The notes below the pieces were generated by a model that was not told where the DNA came from, searched no databases, and saw only the letters and a list, made by a program, of their open reading frames with translations. DNA of 64,000 nt. It comes from Fratercula arctica (lineage: Eukaryota; Chordata; Aves; Charadriiformes; Alcidae). The position numbers were made by a program, and so were the translations under genes. Below are positions 10,333 through 21,320 of this stretch, piece after piece (the first letter of the stretch is position 1; every line of letters begins with the position of its first letter). The DNA lies in NCBI GenBank assembly GCA_947846985.1, contig CANTUZ010000007.1, positions 28,958,355 to 29,022,354 of the forward strand, given 5' to 3'.

Positions 10333-13300
10333 CCGATAACATTTGTCTTTCTTTGGTATGAGATAATATATGCAGAAATGAATAGTATTTTGTATTGTAA
10401 GTATGGACATATCTGTATCTTTTGTCATGTCTGTCAAGGAAAATATCTAGGTTTCTTTCTTCCTGAAGCCCGTACTGCTTTTATCTAATTTATTTAATTT
10501 ACAGCAACTCATTGTTTGGAGAATTGAATTGCTACTAATAGCTCTTGCATAAATCCAAAATAAATGTTTCTTTTTTCTTTGGAACGTAGTGATTTACATC
10601 TTTGTTTTCAAATATTAAAAAAGCAGAAAACTTAGCAAGAATTTTTATAAAGCAAAAGCTTGTGAGTGACTGAGAAAGGGTAGAGTTGCAGAGATGGAGT
10701 GCTGCTTCACCACGGGAAGACCGTTTACTTAATCCTGTGCTCCTACTCTGCTTTAGTGACTGAAGATTGAGTTTTGAACAGGTGTATAGAGCTGAAGGCA
10801 AAGTGTGGCCAAACATCAGCCTGCAGAGGTGTAGTCATAGGTGTTTGTGACCTTTCCTGCAGGCAGCGTTTCTTCTCCTGAACCCAGTACCACGGGCTCA
10901 GGGTCTTTCTGCTGACTCTGTGTAATTAGTCTTTCCTTTGTTTTGAGAGAGCAGAATCTGTTTCAAAGCTTTTTTTTCCTTAAAAACACACTTTGGGATG
11001 GTTTTGATACCACTTAAGGGGAAAAGTAGATGTTATCTATGATGCAGGTTTTCTTGTCTGGGTTGAGTGACACCATCCTAGCTCTGAGAAAATCGGCATC
11101 AAGATATTACAGAGCTTTTCTGAACTTCACTCTCTTTCTCCCACATTTGAGTCCTCCTGTAGTCCTGGCATTTACTGAGCTTCTAACTGAGAAACAGCTC
11201 CATGTGAATAAAATCCAATCTTGTATTCATTCACTGTACAGCCCAAAGTGCAAGAGGTCAGCTCAGCCCATCAGTTGGTTTTGCCCTCTATCTCTTGTCA
11301 GCATTGCCGTCTGTCAGAGGGTCACCTCCCAGTCCCTGAGGAGCAAAGTGCCCTCTGTTAGCTCCGCTGGCCTGTCAGTTTTAGTCACTGGACTCTTTGC
11401 AGTAAGTTTGAGTGAATTTGCATAAATATTCTTTGTCAGGTCCTTTGTTTTGGCTTGATTAGGTGAAATTAATATTTGTTCCTGTGCTCTCACCTGAAGA
11501 TATTTTCTTTTTCTTAGTGCAAAAGCCACTCCATATCTCCAAATGTTTGTAGTCCCTGGTAGGACATTTCCCATGATAGTATATTTGTTTTGTCCCAGAA
11601 GAAGAGCACATTGCAGCCTCTTAGCACACATGTGAAAACTCAGGGAAATTAAATTAATTGTTTTAAGTCATGCAGGAGGCTGTCATAAAGCAAGTCTTCC
11701 AGATTTCTAATTTTCAGACTAATGGTCTGAGTTGCTGGATGCTCCTCCCTCCCTTGTATATTTTCTAAGCAAACCTCCTCTTGTTTTTCTTAAGCTATTT
11801 CCAAAATATTCTTTATTGCATATACAGGAACCCCTTCTGTAACCAAGCTGACAAAGTATATTCTTTCCTGGTTAACAGTTAAGGTCATTTGTATATTTGT
11901 TCTGTCCCAGTTGAAACTAATATACTTTTTCCCCCACTACTCTTCTCTCCGGCATCTGTCTTTCCTGGCTGCAATCCTTCTGGATTCTAATTAGGCTTCC
12001 AATGGCTTGGCTCAGGGTGTAACCATAACCAATTTATCATTCTTTTCATCTCCCTCCGGGACATTCATTGAAAGAACAGTACCTGAATATTTCCCCTTTA
12101 TCTACAATTTCCAGTCTATATCAAACATGAAATCTTGACAGATGGAGTCCAATCTGTCACAGCGAGTTAGTGTATTTTTCTTTTGATTGAATTTATTTAT
12201 TGCACAAAGAAATACAGAAAATTTGTAAAGGTGACTGTTTAAAATTTGGGATACAGAACGGTTGATTGGGTTGGGTTGGGCATTTCTTTTAGTTGTTAAT
12301 TTTTTTACATCTGAGGATGTGGATTGTGTTAGATGAATGAGGAAACGATGTGAGACTTGTTTTTGTTGTGATAAGAGGAGGGACAGATCTGATCATAACA
12401 AAAACAGATGTAATGTGCAAAGCCATAACGTAGTCCCTCATGTTATCTACTACACACTCTCACACTGACCAGCAGAGAATGCAAGGAAACGCTCTGCCTT
12501 CTGCCAATAGTGCCTCTGCCAGCGAATCAGTGGGTAAGATAGTTCCTGAAATACATTCTGCCATAGAAAAGTGTGATAACAAATTATTCTGCCAAAGTGC
12601 TGGGCCAATCAATCAAGTGTTAATGATGGATCATGAAACCCATTTGTTGACAAATAAAACCTTGTGTGCTGTGCCAGTGAAACCAACTGTGTCACCCGTC
12701 TCCCAGTGACTGCCTGAAACATCATTTGCGGAAGCAGAATTTATTGATGGAAGGGGCTAATACTATAGCTAGCCCATCCAACTGAATTTGCAGGTGCATT
12801 GTAGTATTAACTCTTAATGGCGCTTGGCCCCACAGAGGATATTGAAGTGTTCACTAGACCAAGGTTTCTGTGGAAGGGAATGGACCAAGACCAAGTATGA
12901 CACAGGCTCAGTCGTTCAGACCTTGCAGCTGGTTTCAGTATTTTTGACCATGTGAGGCAGTTAGTATGGCTGCAGGCTTAAACAGGAGTTCTAGATGAAA
13001 TGTTTTATTCTGGGAGGGAGCAGAGCTGAGCAATTATATTTAAAACCTCAGAGGTTCTCCAGTAGGGATCAGAGCTGGAATTCCTTCTATTGCCATGCCT
13101 GCGAGCAGGGTTGGGAAGCTTTCGTGGAGAGACTGAATCAGCTGGCTATCAATATGTTGATGCTCTTCGTTGCTCACGAGTAGTTTTTTTCTTTTCTGAC
13201 AGGAGTGAAGAATAACTGTCCAAATAATTCTGAGTGATTCTGTGTGAGATTGCCAGTGTAGGAAAGGGAGGATTTGACCAAAGGGATACTGAGGTGTGTA

Positions 13301-14626
13301 TTCAAGGATCCCTGGCTCTCTACCTGCCTTTACATGCTAAAGCAGTAGTGCTTTATTCCTAGAAACTGAGGAAGGAAATTGTGATATAAACCTTATCACT
13401 ATTTGTTACTTCGTATTTTCAACTGCTTTGACCCAGCCTACACAGAAGCAAAAGGCTGTGCTCTTGAGGAACTTTAATATTAAATAGTAAACGACCTAAG
13501 AAACAGCACAGCTACCTCCAGTACAGTAGGCGATGACTGGATGTTCTGAATTGTGGTACCTGAAAACCTCTGTGTAATGGCATTCATTTCTTTGTTTTAC
13601 CACATGGTTTCTGCTGCCAATCTGTTTGGTTTTCTGTGCTGTGTTTTACCTAAAAAGCAGAGTAGCATAAGCCCTACCATTGAAAGAAAACACATTTCAT
13701 ATTGCCTTGTTCAAAAGGACTGTTGGGATGAAATGTTTCCTGGGAGTGAAATTTCTCAGGAGAATTTTTGAGCTTTCAGGTTTCCTTAGGTGATGTGAAA
13801 ACCTTTGAGTAACGAACTGGAATTTGTCGTGGTCGCCATGTACAAAAGAATCACAAAAGGCACTTGTTGATAATAACTAGTGTTAGGAAAACTAATAGGG
13901 CAATTTTTTAGCCCTCGGTATTGTTACAGATTTTGAATTTTTTGCAATTCCTTTTTTATAAAGACAACAACCTTGCCTCAGTTTCCCCCTGCTCCCTTCC
14001 TTGGCTTTGAGAATATTTTGTTAGTATCTGTTATGCTATATCCTATCTGGTTTTAAGATGGTTAAGGAAATAAGAATCTGAAACTAAAAAGTCCAAATTA
14101 TTCTGGAAGTGGCAAGTAATTTTTCCAAAGTAATGCACGTCTTCTGTTCTGCAGCCCAGAAAGTATTTGACCGATTTGTACCAGGCTCTCACAAAATATT
14201 CTTTTCTTACTTGCAATGAAGCATGAGAATTTCATTTCAAAAGATTTGATTTATTCAGCATGGTGTTAGGTGATTGATGTCATATTCTGGCATAAACAAA
14301 AATATTGATTACAACTTAAAAAGGAAGCCAAAAGCTACAGTCGGGAAGACAAGATCCCTTTGTCATACTTTTCACGGGCAGATATAAGTGGTTGCAAGAA
14401 GCCACTACTGGATATACTGACGCTCACCATGCTGAATCTTTCAACATGCTATTCAGTATGAAGGACATTGGGTAATACATAAGAGTTCACTTCACTGACC
14501 GACTAGCTTGCTTTTGGAAAAAAACCCCACACTTTGTTGTGCATTCAAATGTTGCCTTGGGTTTTGGACACAGACAGACCACTATATGCTGCAGCAGTCT
14601 GTGCTCTTCCTAGCACAGCACAACCC
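10333..14626. other. Non-coding DNA, no supported gene
   Basis: Several ATG frames of 89-131 codons occur (11030-11425 plus, 11314-11631 minus, 12440-12709 plus), but none has a recognisable motif or a matching pair of splice sites. A short (GGGTT)-type run is present at 12268-12280. A stretch near 13973-13990 resembles the 3' half of an ancient MIR SINE, too weakly to call. Confidence 0.5.
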
Positions 14627-14647
14627 CTCTCTCTCTCTCTCTCTCTC
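14627..14647. repeat. (CT)n microsatellite
   Basis: About ten uninterrupted CT units, 21 bp. Confidence 0.92.
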
Positions 14648-15820
14648 ATAATCTCTTATGTTAGAGCAACAGCTCCCCAATCATTTACAGGCTCATAAAC
14701 ACAATCCAGCAGCATCCGTCTGCCCAACAGACCAGGGAAACAGCTCAGAACTGAAAGCCAAATAAAACAATAACTCACGGCAAACAAACAGGCAACTACA
14801 ACAATCAGATCATGCTGCAGGAGCTGTTCCAACTACCCAGACACTTCATTAGGCATGGAATAACAAAGGAAAATAGACCAGAGTCATCCCATTTAACTCT
14901 CTTAGGAAAGTTACCTTTCTCCATTTTTTCCCCCCCGGCTCCTATTTATTCTTATTTTCTGCTTGAGGTAAGGAAATGCAACATAGGTCTGGAGACAGAA
15001 TGAGTTTTGCAGCCACAGGACTGGGGAGTGAAGAGTTCTTGAGTTCTAGTTTTGCTCTTTCATTAATGTTTTTCATCATCTTTGGCATTTTAGTAATTTT
15101 CAAGCTCTTTTTTTCTTTCTTGACATGTATTCTTGATCTATACTCTTGGCCACACTTGGCCATAGCTTTAAATCCATAGTAGAACTATGTAAAAGGGAGA
15201 GAATTGTCCTTACCATTTATCAGTTATGGACAAAATGCTTTCTGTCTCTCCTAATATTTCACCTGGGCTTTATTTGACTCACTTGAATTATGCCCATCCT
15301 TAAATTACAAGCCATTTGAAACAAAAGTGTAGCCTTGTCCAGAGGGGAGGTACAAGGTTAAATCAATTAAAGGTTGTATATTATTTTGCTGATACGCATT
15401 TCAGTTGAAACAACTAAGATTATTTTAACTATTATGATAAGATCTGCAGTGCCCCCTTCCTTTAATGAACTTTTTATGTATCATTTCATATGGTTTGGGT
15501 TTTTTTCATTCATTAACGCTGCACTTTGTGGCAGCCGGTCCTTAACAGAGATGGTTCAGAGTCCAGGAAGTTGTTTGTTGGTGCTGGCCCCAGAGAAGCT
15601 CTGTGGCCTGTTCCCTCCCTTCTCTTCCCATGTGCTTGGATGCACACTCTCGTTCCCTTCAAACTTCTCAGGCTCAGAGGCTCTTTGGCCTCAAGTGTGT
15701 GGTGGGGACCCCCTAGGAACATAAACAGGTAACGTCTAAAGTTTTGATCCTTGAAAACCCCTCCTCACATGCTACCTAAATACTAGAGACAACCAAACTT
15801 CTTTTTAGGAACCTTAATCT
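14648..15820. other. Non-coding DNA, nothing recognised
   Basis: Moderate GC near 15520-15720 gives overlapping frames on both strands (15374-15724 plus, 15513-15722 minus). None is recognisable, and mirrored openings on both strands usually reflect base composition. Confidence 0.5.
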
Positions 15821-15821
15821 T

Positions 15822-15869
15822 TTTGGGGTTTTTTGGTTTTTTTTTTGGTTTGGTTTTTTTTTTTTTTTT
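15822..15869 (-). repeat. T-rich tract with GG interruptions, ending in 16 T
   Basis: Runs of T are broken by GGGG and GG and end in 16 uninterrupted T at 15854-15869. On the minus strand this is a poly(A) run followed by A/C-rich simple sequence. It begins 12 bases past an AATAAA (15887-15882), a normal spacing between a poly(A) signal and its cleavage site. Confidence 0.8.
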
Positions 15870-16017
15870 AACTTATAAGAGTTTATTAAGTGGTCCAAAC
15901 CTGACAATCATGACTGCTTAGGTGTACCTAGCTCAACGTACCCTAAAAATGCCAAATGTTCAAAGTACCAACAGTTTAGCAAGATACAAGTATTTTAACT
16001 CTCCCAAGGGAAAATAA
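15870..16017 (-). other. Candidate 3'-terminal exon with poly(A) signal
   Basis: On the minus strand a pyrimidine-rich stretch ending in TTTCATCAG (next to 16018) could be a 3' splice site. It is followed by about 148 bases with stops in all frames, as in a 3' untranslated region, and then AATAAA at 15887-15882 with an A-run beginning 12 bases later. It is proposed only as the possible last exon of the minus-strand unit whose better-supported parts are at 16265-16327 and 18082-18229. The A-run could instead mean that a spliced or unspliced mRNA was retro-inserted here. Confidence 0.15.
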
Positions 16018-16202
16018 CTGATGAAACAGAGATGTGGATTAAGACTGCAATGCTGATGCTTGTACCAATACCAATATACATCATATAGTAGTCAAGTCAT
16101 TATTGAATAGGGACATTGTAAACAACAGATACACTAAACTTTGGAAAAGGTCACAAACATCTACCTACTTTAAGCAGTTTGTTGAACAGGTGGGTGGAAT
16201 AG

Positions 16203-16256
16203 TAAATCTGTGAGGTACTTAAAGCAGTACTAAACCTGTGAGGTACTAAAGCTGAT
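16203..16256. repeat. Imperfect two-copy tandem repeat, about 28 bp
   Basis: The unit at 16203-16230 is repeated at 16231-16256 with a few substitutions and a small length difference. It lies immediately downstream (minus-strand sense) of the exon-like unit at 16265-16327. Confidence 0.75.
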
Positions 16257-16264
16257 TTCCTTAC

Positions 16265-16327
16265 CTCAGAGGGAGTTTCAGATCTGCAAAAAGCAGTTTG
16301 GAGCCTGGGGCTTTGGAATATCCACTG
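16265..16327 (-). other. Exon-like unit, 63 bp, good splice sites on both sides
   Basis: On the minus strand the unit is preceded by a T-rich tract ending in CTCTTTGCAG, with a second AG three bases later (a NAGNAG acceptor). It is followed by GAG|GTAAGG, close to the consensus donor. Frames 0 and +1 are open throughout; frame +2 is open for 16 codons to a TGA at 16280-16278. Frame +2 is the one that continues from the open frame at 18082-18229 if the intron between them is removed, which would place the stop only 13 bases before the next junction. I do not recognise the peptide. It could be a pseudo-exon. Confidence 0.25.
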
Positions 16328-18081
16328 CTGCAAAGAGACAATTTTTATTAAAGAAAAAATAGCACATATAATCTTTAGATCTTCACCGTCTGTCATTAGG
16401 ATCTGTCTCGTTGGGTAACTGATCTGAACACAATTCCATCATTGAATCAAAGCTGTCACGCTTTACAAATATTGTTGATCAGAGAACGTTTTTTCCCAGT
16501 ATTATGCAAACTGGGATTTTTCCACAAGATATCCATGTGACAATTTCCGTGACTTGTTTGTGAAGACGGTCATTTTGCATGCCCTGGTTATTGAATTGAC
16601 ACTCGTGGCATTTGATACTGCAAGCAACGGATGATAGTGATGGCACTTCTGGGGGTTTTTAAGGCAGTTTTGGCTGGCACATCACAGCTTCAGCGCTGAA
16701 GAGGCCTCACTGAGCCAGGTCATTTCACTGATAGGCATGTCATTAGATAAGTAGATATTAAGGGAGAAACTGAACAGCAGAAGGTAACTTCAGTCTCCTT
16801 TTGTAGTCATTGAACATGTAGGTGGTGGGCATTTCAGGTGTGACAAAAGAGTAGTGCTGTTTATGAATTAGCCAATTTAAACCAAAGTGAGTATTGCTGG
16901 TATGTGATGTTTTATTACATAGAAATTTAGGATAATTGTTATTAGTTTTGTGACTGGTTGCATCTCAGTAAAATGCTAAAGTTCTACAACAACATCAGTT
17001 GCATGTGCAAATGTGAGATGCTGTGCTCGAACACTGGTGATTAGTGTGATTTTTCTTTTTTTTTCTGTTTTGTACCCGTTAATTTGTCAACGTGCTGATT
17101 TTAAAGTAGACAACAAAGTGCATCATTTCAGCTGTAGAAAAAAGCTATTCTACTAAAATGCTCAATGTTTGTATGCAATAGTTCATTCATGGATCTATTT
17201 TATCCCTTAAGTACGTAGAAGTATGAGATGTTGTATACATCATGCGTATTTATTTCTTTGGAGAATGCTAGCTTACATTCTGTGTAACAATAAATCATTG
17301 ACCTGAATCCTAGCATTCAGATCTGGATAATTTCTTATGAAGATCTCAAAAACTATGTGCACGTAGGAAGCATCCTGAATCAAGGTCACAGAACAGACCA
17401 TATCAGTGTCGGAGACAAGGACGCTCTGATGAAAATCAAATTGATTAAACCATAGCAATTAGCCAATGCTATACAAAACTTGAAAAATAAACCACATATA
17501 GCTAGATTTCCTGAGTGTGTTGATTTATCAGGTGTGAAAGGGAAGGCCCTGTGCTCTCCTCCTCCCCTCCGCACGGGCTCAGCTGGATGCCGGTGAAGGT
17601 GCCCTACCTGCCACCTCTTTAGCATTTTGTTGCTGTGTTTTGTCGAGGGAGACCCAAGTGGAAATGCAGCCTTTCATCAACACCTTTGTGGAGGCAGGAA
17701 GAAATACTGCTTTACGCAAAATGGGAAACCCTCATCTCAGGAGGAAATCCCATTGGAACCTATTTCCAAGTGCTTTAAGTATTTAGTTTAATTGTCAGAG
17801 ACCTGATTAATCATTCCCTATTGTTCTCTGCCTAACTTCTGTATCCCATACTGAGCAAAACTGCCTGTGTTGCTTTTGGTGTTCAGGTGCTCTGTTGACC
17901 GGGTTCTTCTTATCTCTCTCCACAGACCAGTCAAATTCTCTGCAATATAAAAAATGTTTTCTTCATCCTCTCTCCAGTTAGATTTCTGGCTATCATCATT
18001 CATGTGAAAGAAGGCAATCTTTCTTTTAGTTTTTTGACTGAAAGCCACTCTGTTCCAGTTCAGAGATGAGCAATCCCTTAC
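16328..18081. other. Non-coding DNA, possible intron of the minus-strand candidate
   Basis: No repeat or RNA gene is recognised in about 1.75 kb. If the candidate transcript is real this is its intron. Small frames at 17273-17458, 17386-17625 and 17818-18048 on the minus strand are unrecognised. Confidence 0.45.
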
Positions 18082-18229
18082 CTTTATTTATCTTCCCCGG
18101 TGAAAATCCATTGATTTTTGAGGCAGGCACTCTCGCATAAGCCGCCGCTTTTGCGAATGCCGTGGTGCCTGCCCGGTTTGAGACACCGACAAACAGTTGC
18201 ACTGGCGCCGTTGGAGGTTCAAGGACACA
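18082..18229 (-). other. CpG-rich open frame ending at a strong 5' splice site; candidate coding exon
   Basis: On the minus strand one frame is open for 49 codons, from just after a TAA at 18232-18230 to AAAG|GTAAGG at 18082/18081, a strong donor. The encoded peptide is rich in Ala, Gly, Val, Pro and Lys and looks ordinary for a soluble protein, but I do not recognise it. Possible acceptors are GCCAG before 18201 (120-bp exon) and GGGCAG before 18168 (87-bp exon); neither has an ideal pyrimidine tract. CpG is strikingly frequent for an AT-rich region, about ten sites in 150 bp, which implies either selection or lack of methylation. There is no ATG at the start of the frame. Alternatives are a conserved CpG-containing enhancer or chance. 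Confidence 0.25.
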
Positions 18230-19849
18230 TTAGGGTGCTGCCGCTAAGTGTGATCTTGTTTACAGTGTGTCCTGCTAATTTCCTTTTTGCAGCTAGATGT
18301 CTCTCTTTCCTCCATTATTAAGAAATAATAGTAGGTGAGCTGCTTTTGCCTTTGGAAAAGGCTTGTTGCCCTCCATCATTTGTCCGTTTTAGAGACAAAT
18401 TTAAGATCTGGGTTTGGCTATAAATCTGTAGCTCAGTGAGCATGTGGCTTGATTTTGCACATAGCTTTTTCAGATCATTGATTGTTTCCCTCTATTAATC
18501 TGCTCTGGCCCGAGGCTGACCTGTGTTTTTGCTTTTCATGTTCCTCTGTGATTTCCAAGCAGGATTGTAGATCGAGACACTTTCTGCCTGTGGCGGTGTT
18601 CTTTTCTCTTAATCACAGCTGTTTTCCACCTCATGTAATAGTTTGCATTTTGTGATATGTTTTAAGTCAGAAATACTGTCCTGTTGCAAGAACCAGAATC
18701 TTTGGTCTAAGCGGTGGATCGTGTGTGTCCGGTTCTGGAGAGAGATTCCTCTCACATAGAGCTGCTGGGTATAGGGAGGATGAGTGGAATTATCTGAAGG
18801 GACAGTGTCCTGGTTTGAGGATTTTTTGCCGTAAAGTGGAAATCTGGGGCGGGGGTGTATTTTCGTAGATCTTTCTTCTTGCTTATGCTTCCTCTTGCAT
18901 TTCTTGTGTTACCTTTTCTTTATTTAGGGTGTCCTCAGATTGTTCCTGCAGGTGTGGAATCACCAAGAGAAACCAAAGGAAAGGTTCCTGTTTCATTCTG
19001 TTATGTAGTGAAAGCAATATGATTTCTCTCATCTCTTTCTCTAAGCTGTGAACTCTAAGGCCAGAATACCTCCAGCTGTTCTAGCCCAGCCTGTCAATGA
19101 ACACCTCTAATTAATAAAATATTTGGCTATTCCCATAATCTGAAAATGAGAGAGTACAGACACAAAACTTCTTAAAATAAGTTTTTGTAGCTTTAAAATT
19201 TTTTTCATAAAAACATTTTCTTCAAAGGGCATTCAGAGGTGGACTAAGGAAAATTGTCAATCATTATTAAAAGAGTATGATTTTTCAGAGCACAGAAAAA
19301 CTTAATGCACTCTTGGTTGCTACTCCACCTACAATGCTAGAAACAGCATTTTATAAATATCAAGGGTCTTGGCATGTAAAACATTTATTCAAATATTTAG
19401 TATAATTAATATCATACTTTTCAAATTCTGAAGGTGTTATGATGCAACAATAACTCTGTGTAAGAATTTGTGTCTCCAATGTAAAATAGCATTTGTCACA
19501 CCAATATAAAGTAATAGATAAATCAGTCCACTTGTTTCATTATAGGTAGTGATGCTGGTATGCAGTGTGCTTATATATTGTATTTCTAACAGGTCTTTGC
19601 TAATAAATTTTGTGAAACGTTTAGGGTTATATACCCTTTTGATTGTAACGTGGCTGTATGCCTTTAATACCTCGGCTGTACCTAAAGCTGCATCCTGAAT
19701 CTCATCGATTTCATGTTTGAAACTGATATTAGTCAGTCTAAGCATATGAATTGCTTGTATCAGGATCAAGACATAACTGTTTAATATAGTTGTATTTTAA
19801 TTCTAAATATAATTCAGCAGCTGCTTAATTGCTTATGCTCTAAATAGAG
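18230..19849. other. Non-coding DNA with conserved-looking texture at 18400-18680
   Basis: The part near 18400-18680 is free of simple repeats and mixes GC and AT motifs in a way typical of conserved vertebrate non-coding elements; this is an impression that needs alignment. The remainder to 19849 is plain AT-rich DNA. Confidence 0.3.
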
Positions 19850-20110
19850 ATATGTACACATATATATGTCATATTTAATATATAGTAAATATATAAATAG
19901 TATCTATCATGTCATATAGCTATATGATGTATATATATTTATATTGTTGCATATTATATGTTGCATAAAATATGTATTATATAACACATATTTATATAAA
20001 ATATGTGACAGTATAAATTATTAACATATTATTGACATGAATACATATACATGCCCATATACTATGTATTGATATATATTTATATGAATATATATTAAAT
20101 GTTTTTTATG
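19850..20110. repeat. AT-rich low-complexity block
   Basis: A stretch of about 260 bp made almost wholly of ATAT, TATATTTA and similar words with few G or C. The repeats are irregular, so it is low-complexity sequence more than a clean microsatellite. It would be easily unwound and could be a matrix-attachment-type region. Confidence 0.8.
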
Positions 20111-20949
20111 CGTGCAAGCATATGGTACTATTTTGCATATTTGCAAATGAAATTCCATCCATGTGATTAAACAGTAAGCTTTTCTGAAAATTTCTGAGTA
20201 TATTGTGCTTTACTGGAGGAAGTAAGAAAAATAGATGCAGCATTTCTAAATGCTGAATTATTAGTTTGGCCCAGGAGCTGAGATGTGGAACTTGGTGTTC
20301 ATAGTGTTTAAAGTTTGGAGACATGTGGCTGTGTGGGCAGATACATGGAATATATTGTGCGTAAAGTAAACTATATTTGTCACGTTTTAATGTTCACTTT
20401 CGTGAGTGGTTTTTAGCCCTTCATTTTTGTTGGTTAGCAAATAATGTTTAAAAGTAGTCATTAGCCTAAATATCAGTATTCTAAATATGTTATTTAGAGA
20501 AGGAACTTAGCATGCATTTGGTAAGAAGGTATCGAAAGTTATTAAGCTCTTATTCATGGAAAATACAGACCTGTAAGTTTTAACAGTGTTTGTGTGAACA
20601 CAGCTTTCCAGTCAGACTCAAGAGATTAGAGATTATGTTTTCGAAGACAAACAAACATTACTAACATGGGTGTATGTAGACAATGAGTGTCTCCTCCTGC
20701 CCGTGCCCTCAGCTGGTCACATCTGCGGCAGCTCTGGCTGAAGAAGCCACCTGAAAAGCTCACACCGACTCTGTCCCTCCAGGTCCCTCCATGTCCAAGG
20801 AGGGATTTTAGCAAGTGCCTTTCCAACAACAGTGCCGAGAAATCGGTCGCTGGGGTCAGAAGCAGGAGGGGGGAGACGTTTTCAAAGACAGGTGTGAGTT
20901 CTCTGCCCTACGTGGACTGGCATCCACGGGAACTTTAGAGTCACACCCC
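20111..20949. other. Non-coding DNA with a locally GC-richer part
   Basis: Near 20690-20930 the GC content rises and frames open on both strands (20687-20938 plus, 20626-20829 minus). The plus-strand frame has no recognisable motif. No matching splice pair was found. Confidence 0.45.
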
Positions 20950-21320
20950 AACAGCGTATGTTTTTGAGAATATGTCCACTATGTTTTTGAAAGCTAGACT
21001 CCTACCATGTATGCTCTACGCATGCTGGGCAGCGAACCTTTGTACCTTTGAAAATTTCATCCCAGAATCTTCTGCCTGCTCTATTGCAACCTATAATAAT
21101 AACCCATTAATCAAATGTCACCCTTCCTAATTCAGAGGAGTCCTTTTTTTATTGCCTTCATTTATAATAATTTAGTTTATACTTTACAATGTTATTGATT
21201 TTATGAAATGGCTCATTACATTTACACAAAGCTAAATCATTCAATTAGATGCTTTAAATTAAGTCATATAAATTTCTTACCAGATTTATTGTTGGGTTGA
21301 ATTGGAAATCAAGCCCTAAG
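20950..21320. other. Candidate conserved non-coding element
   Basis: This stretch lacks simple repeats and is dense in TAAT and ATTA cores and paired AT words near 21090-21300, the texture of homeodomain-bound vertebrate enhancers. No coding frame is present. The call is by texture only; alignment to other vertebrates would decide it. Confidence 0.25.

Noticed and set aside
12268..12280. GGGTTGGGTTGGG run, considered as telomere-like repeat
   Set aside because: The unit is GGGTT, not GGGTTA, and there are only three G-runs.
12440..12709. 89-codon plus-strand frame with ordinary composition
   Set aside because: Considered as an exon, but no good acceptor or donor borders it and the peptide is not recognised.
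13973..14060. GCCTCAGTTTCCCCCTGCTC followed by CTTTGAGA, reminiscent of MIR
   Set aside because: Only two short motifs agree; the rest does not align by eye.
18806..18820. TGTCCTGGTTTGAGG, similar to the start of some avian LTRs
   Set aside because: Similarity does not continue past about 15 bases and no LTR end, TATA box or poly(A) region follows.
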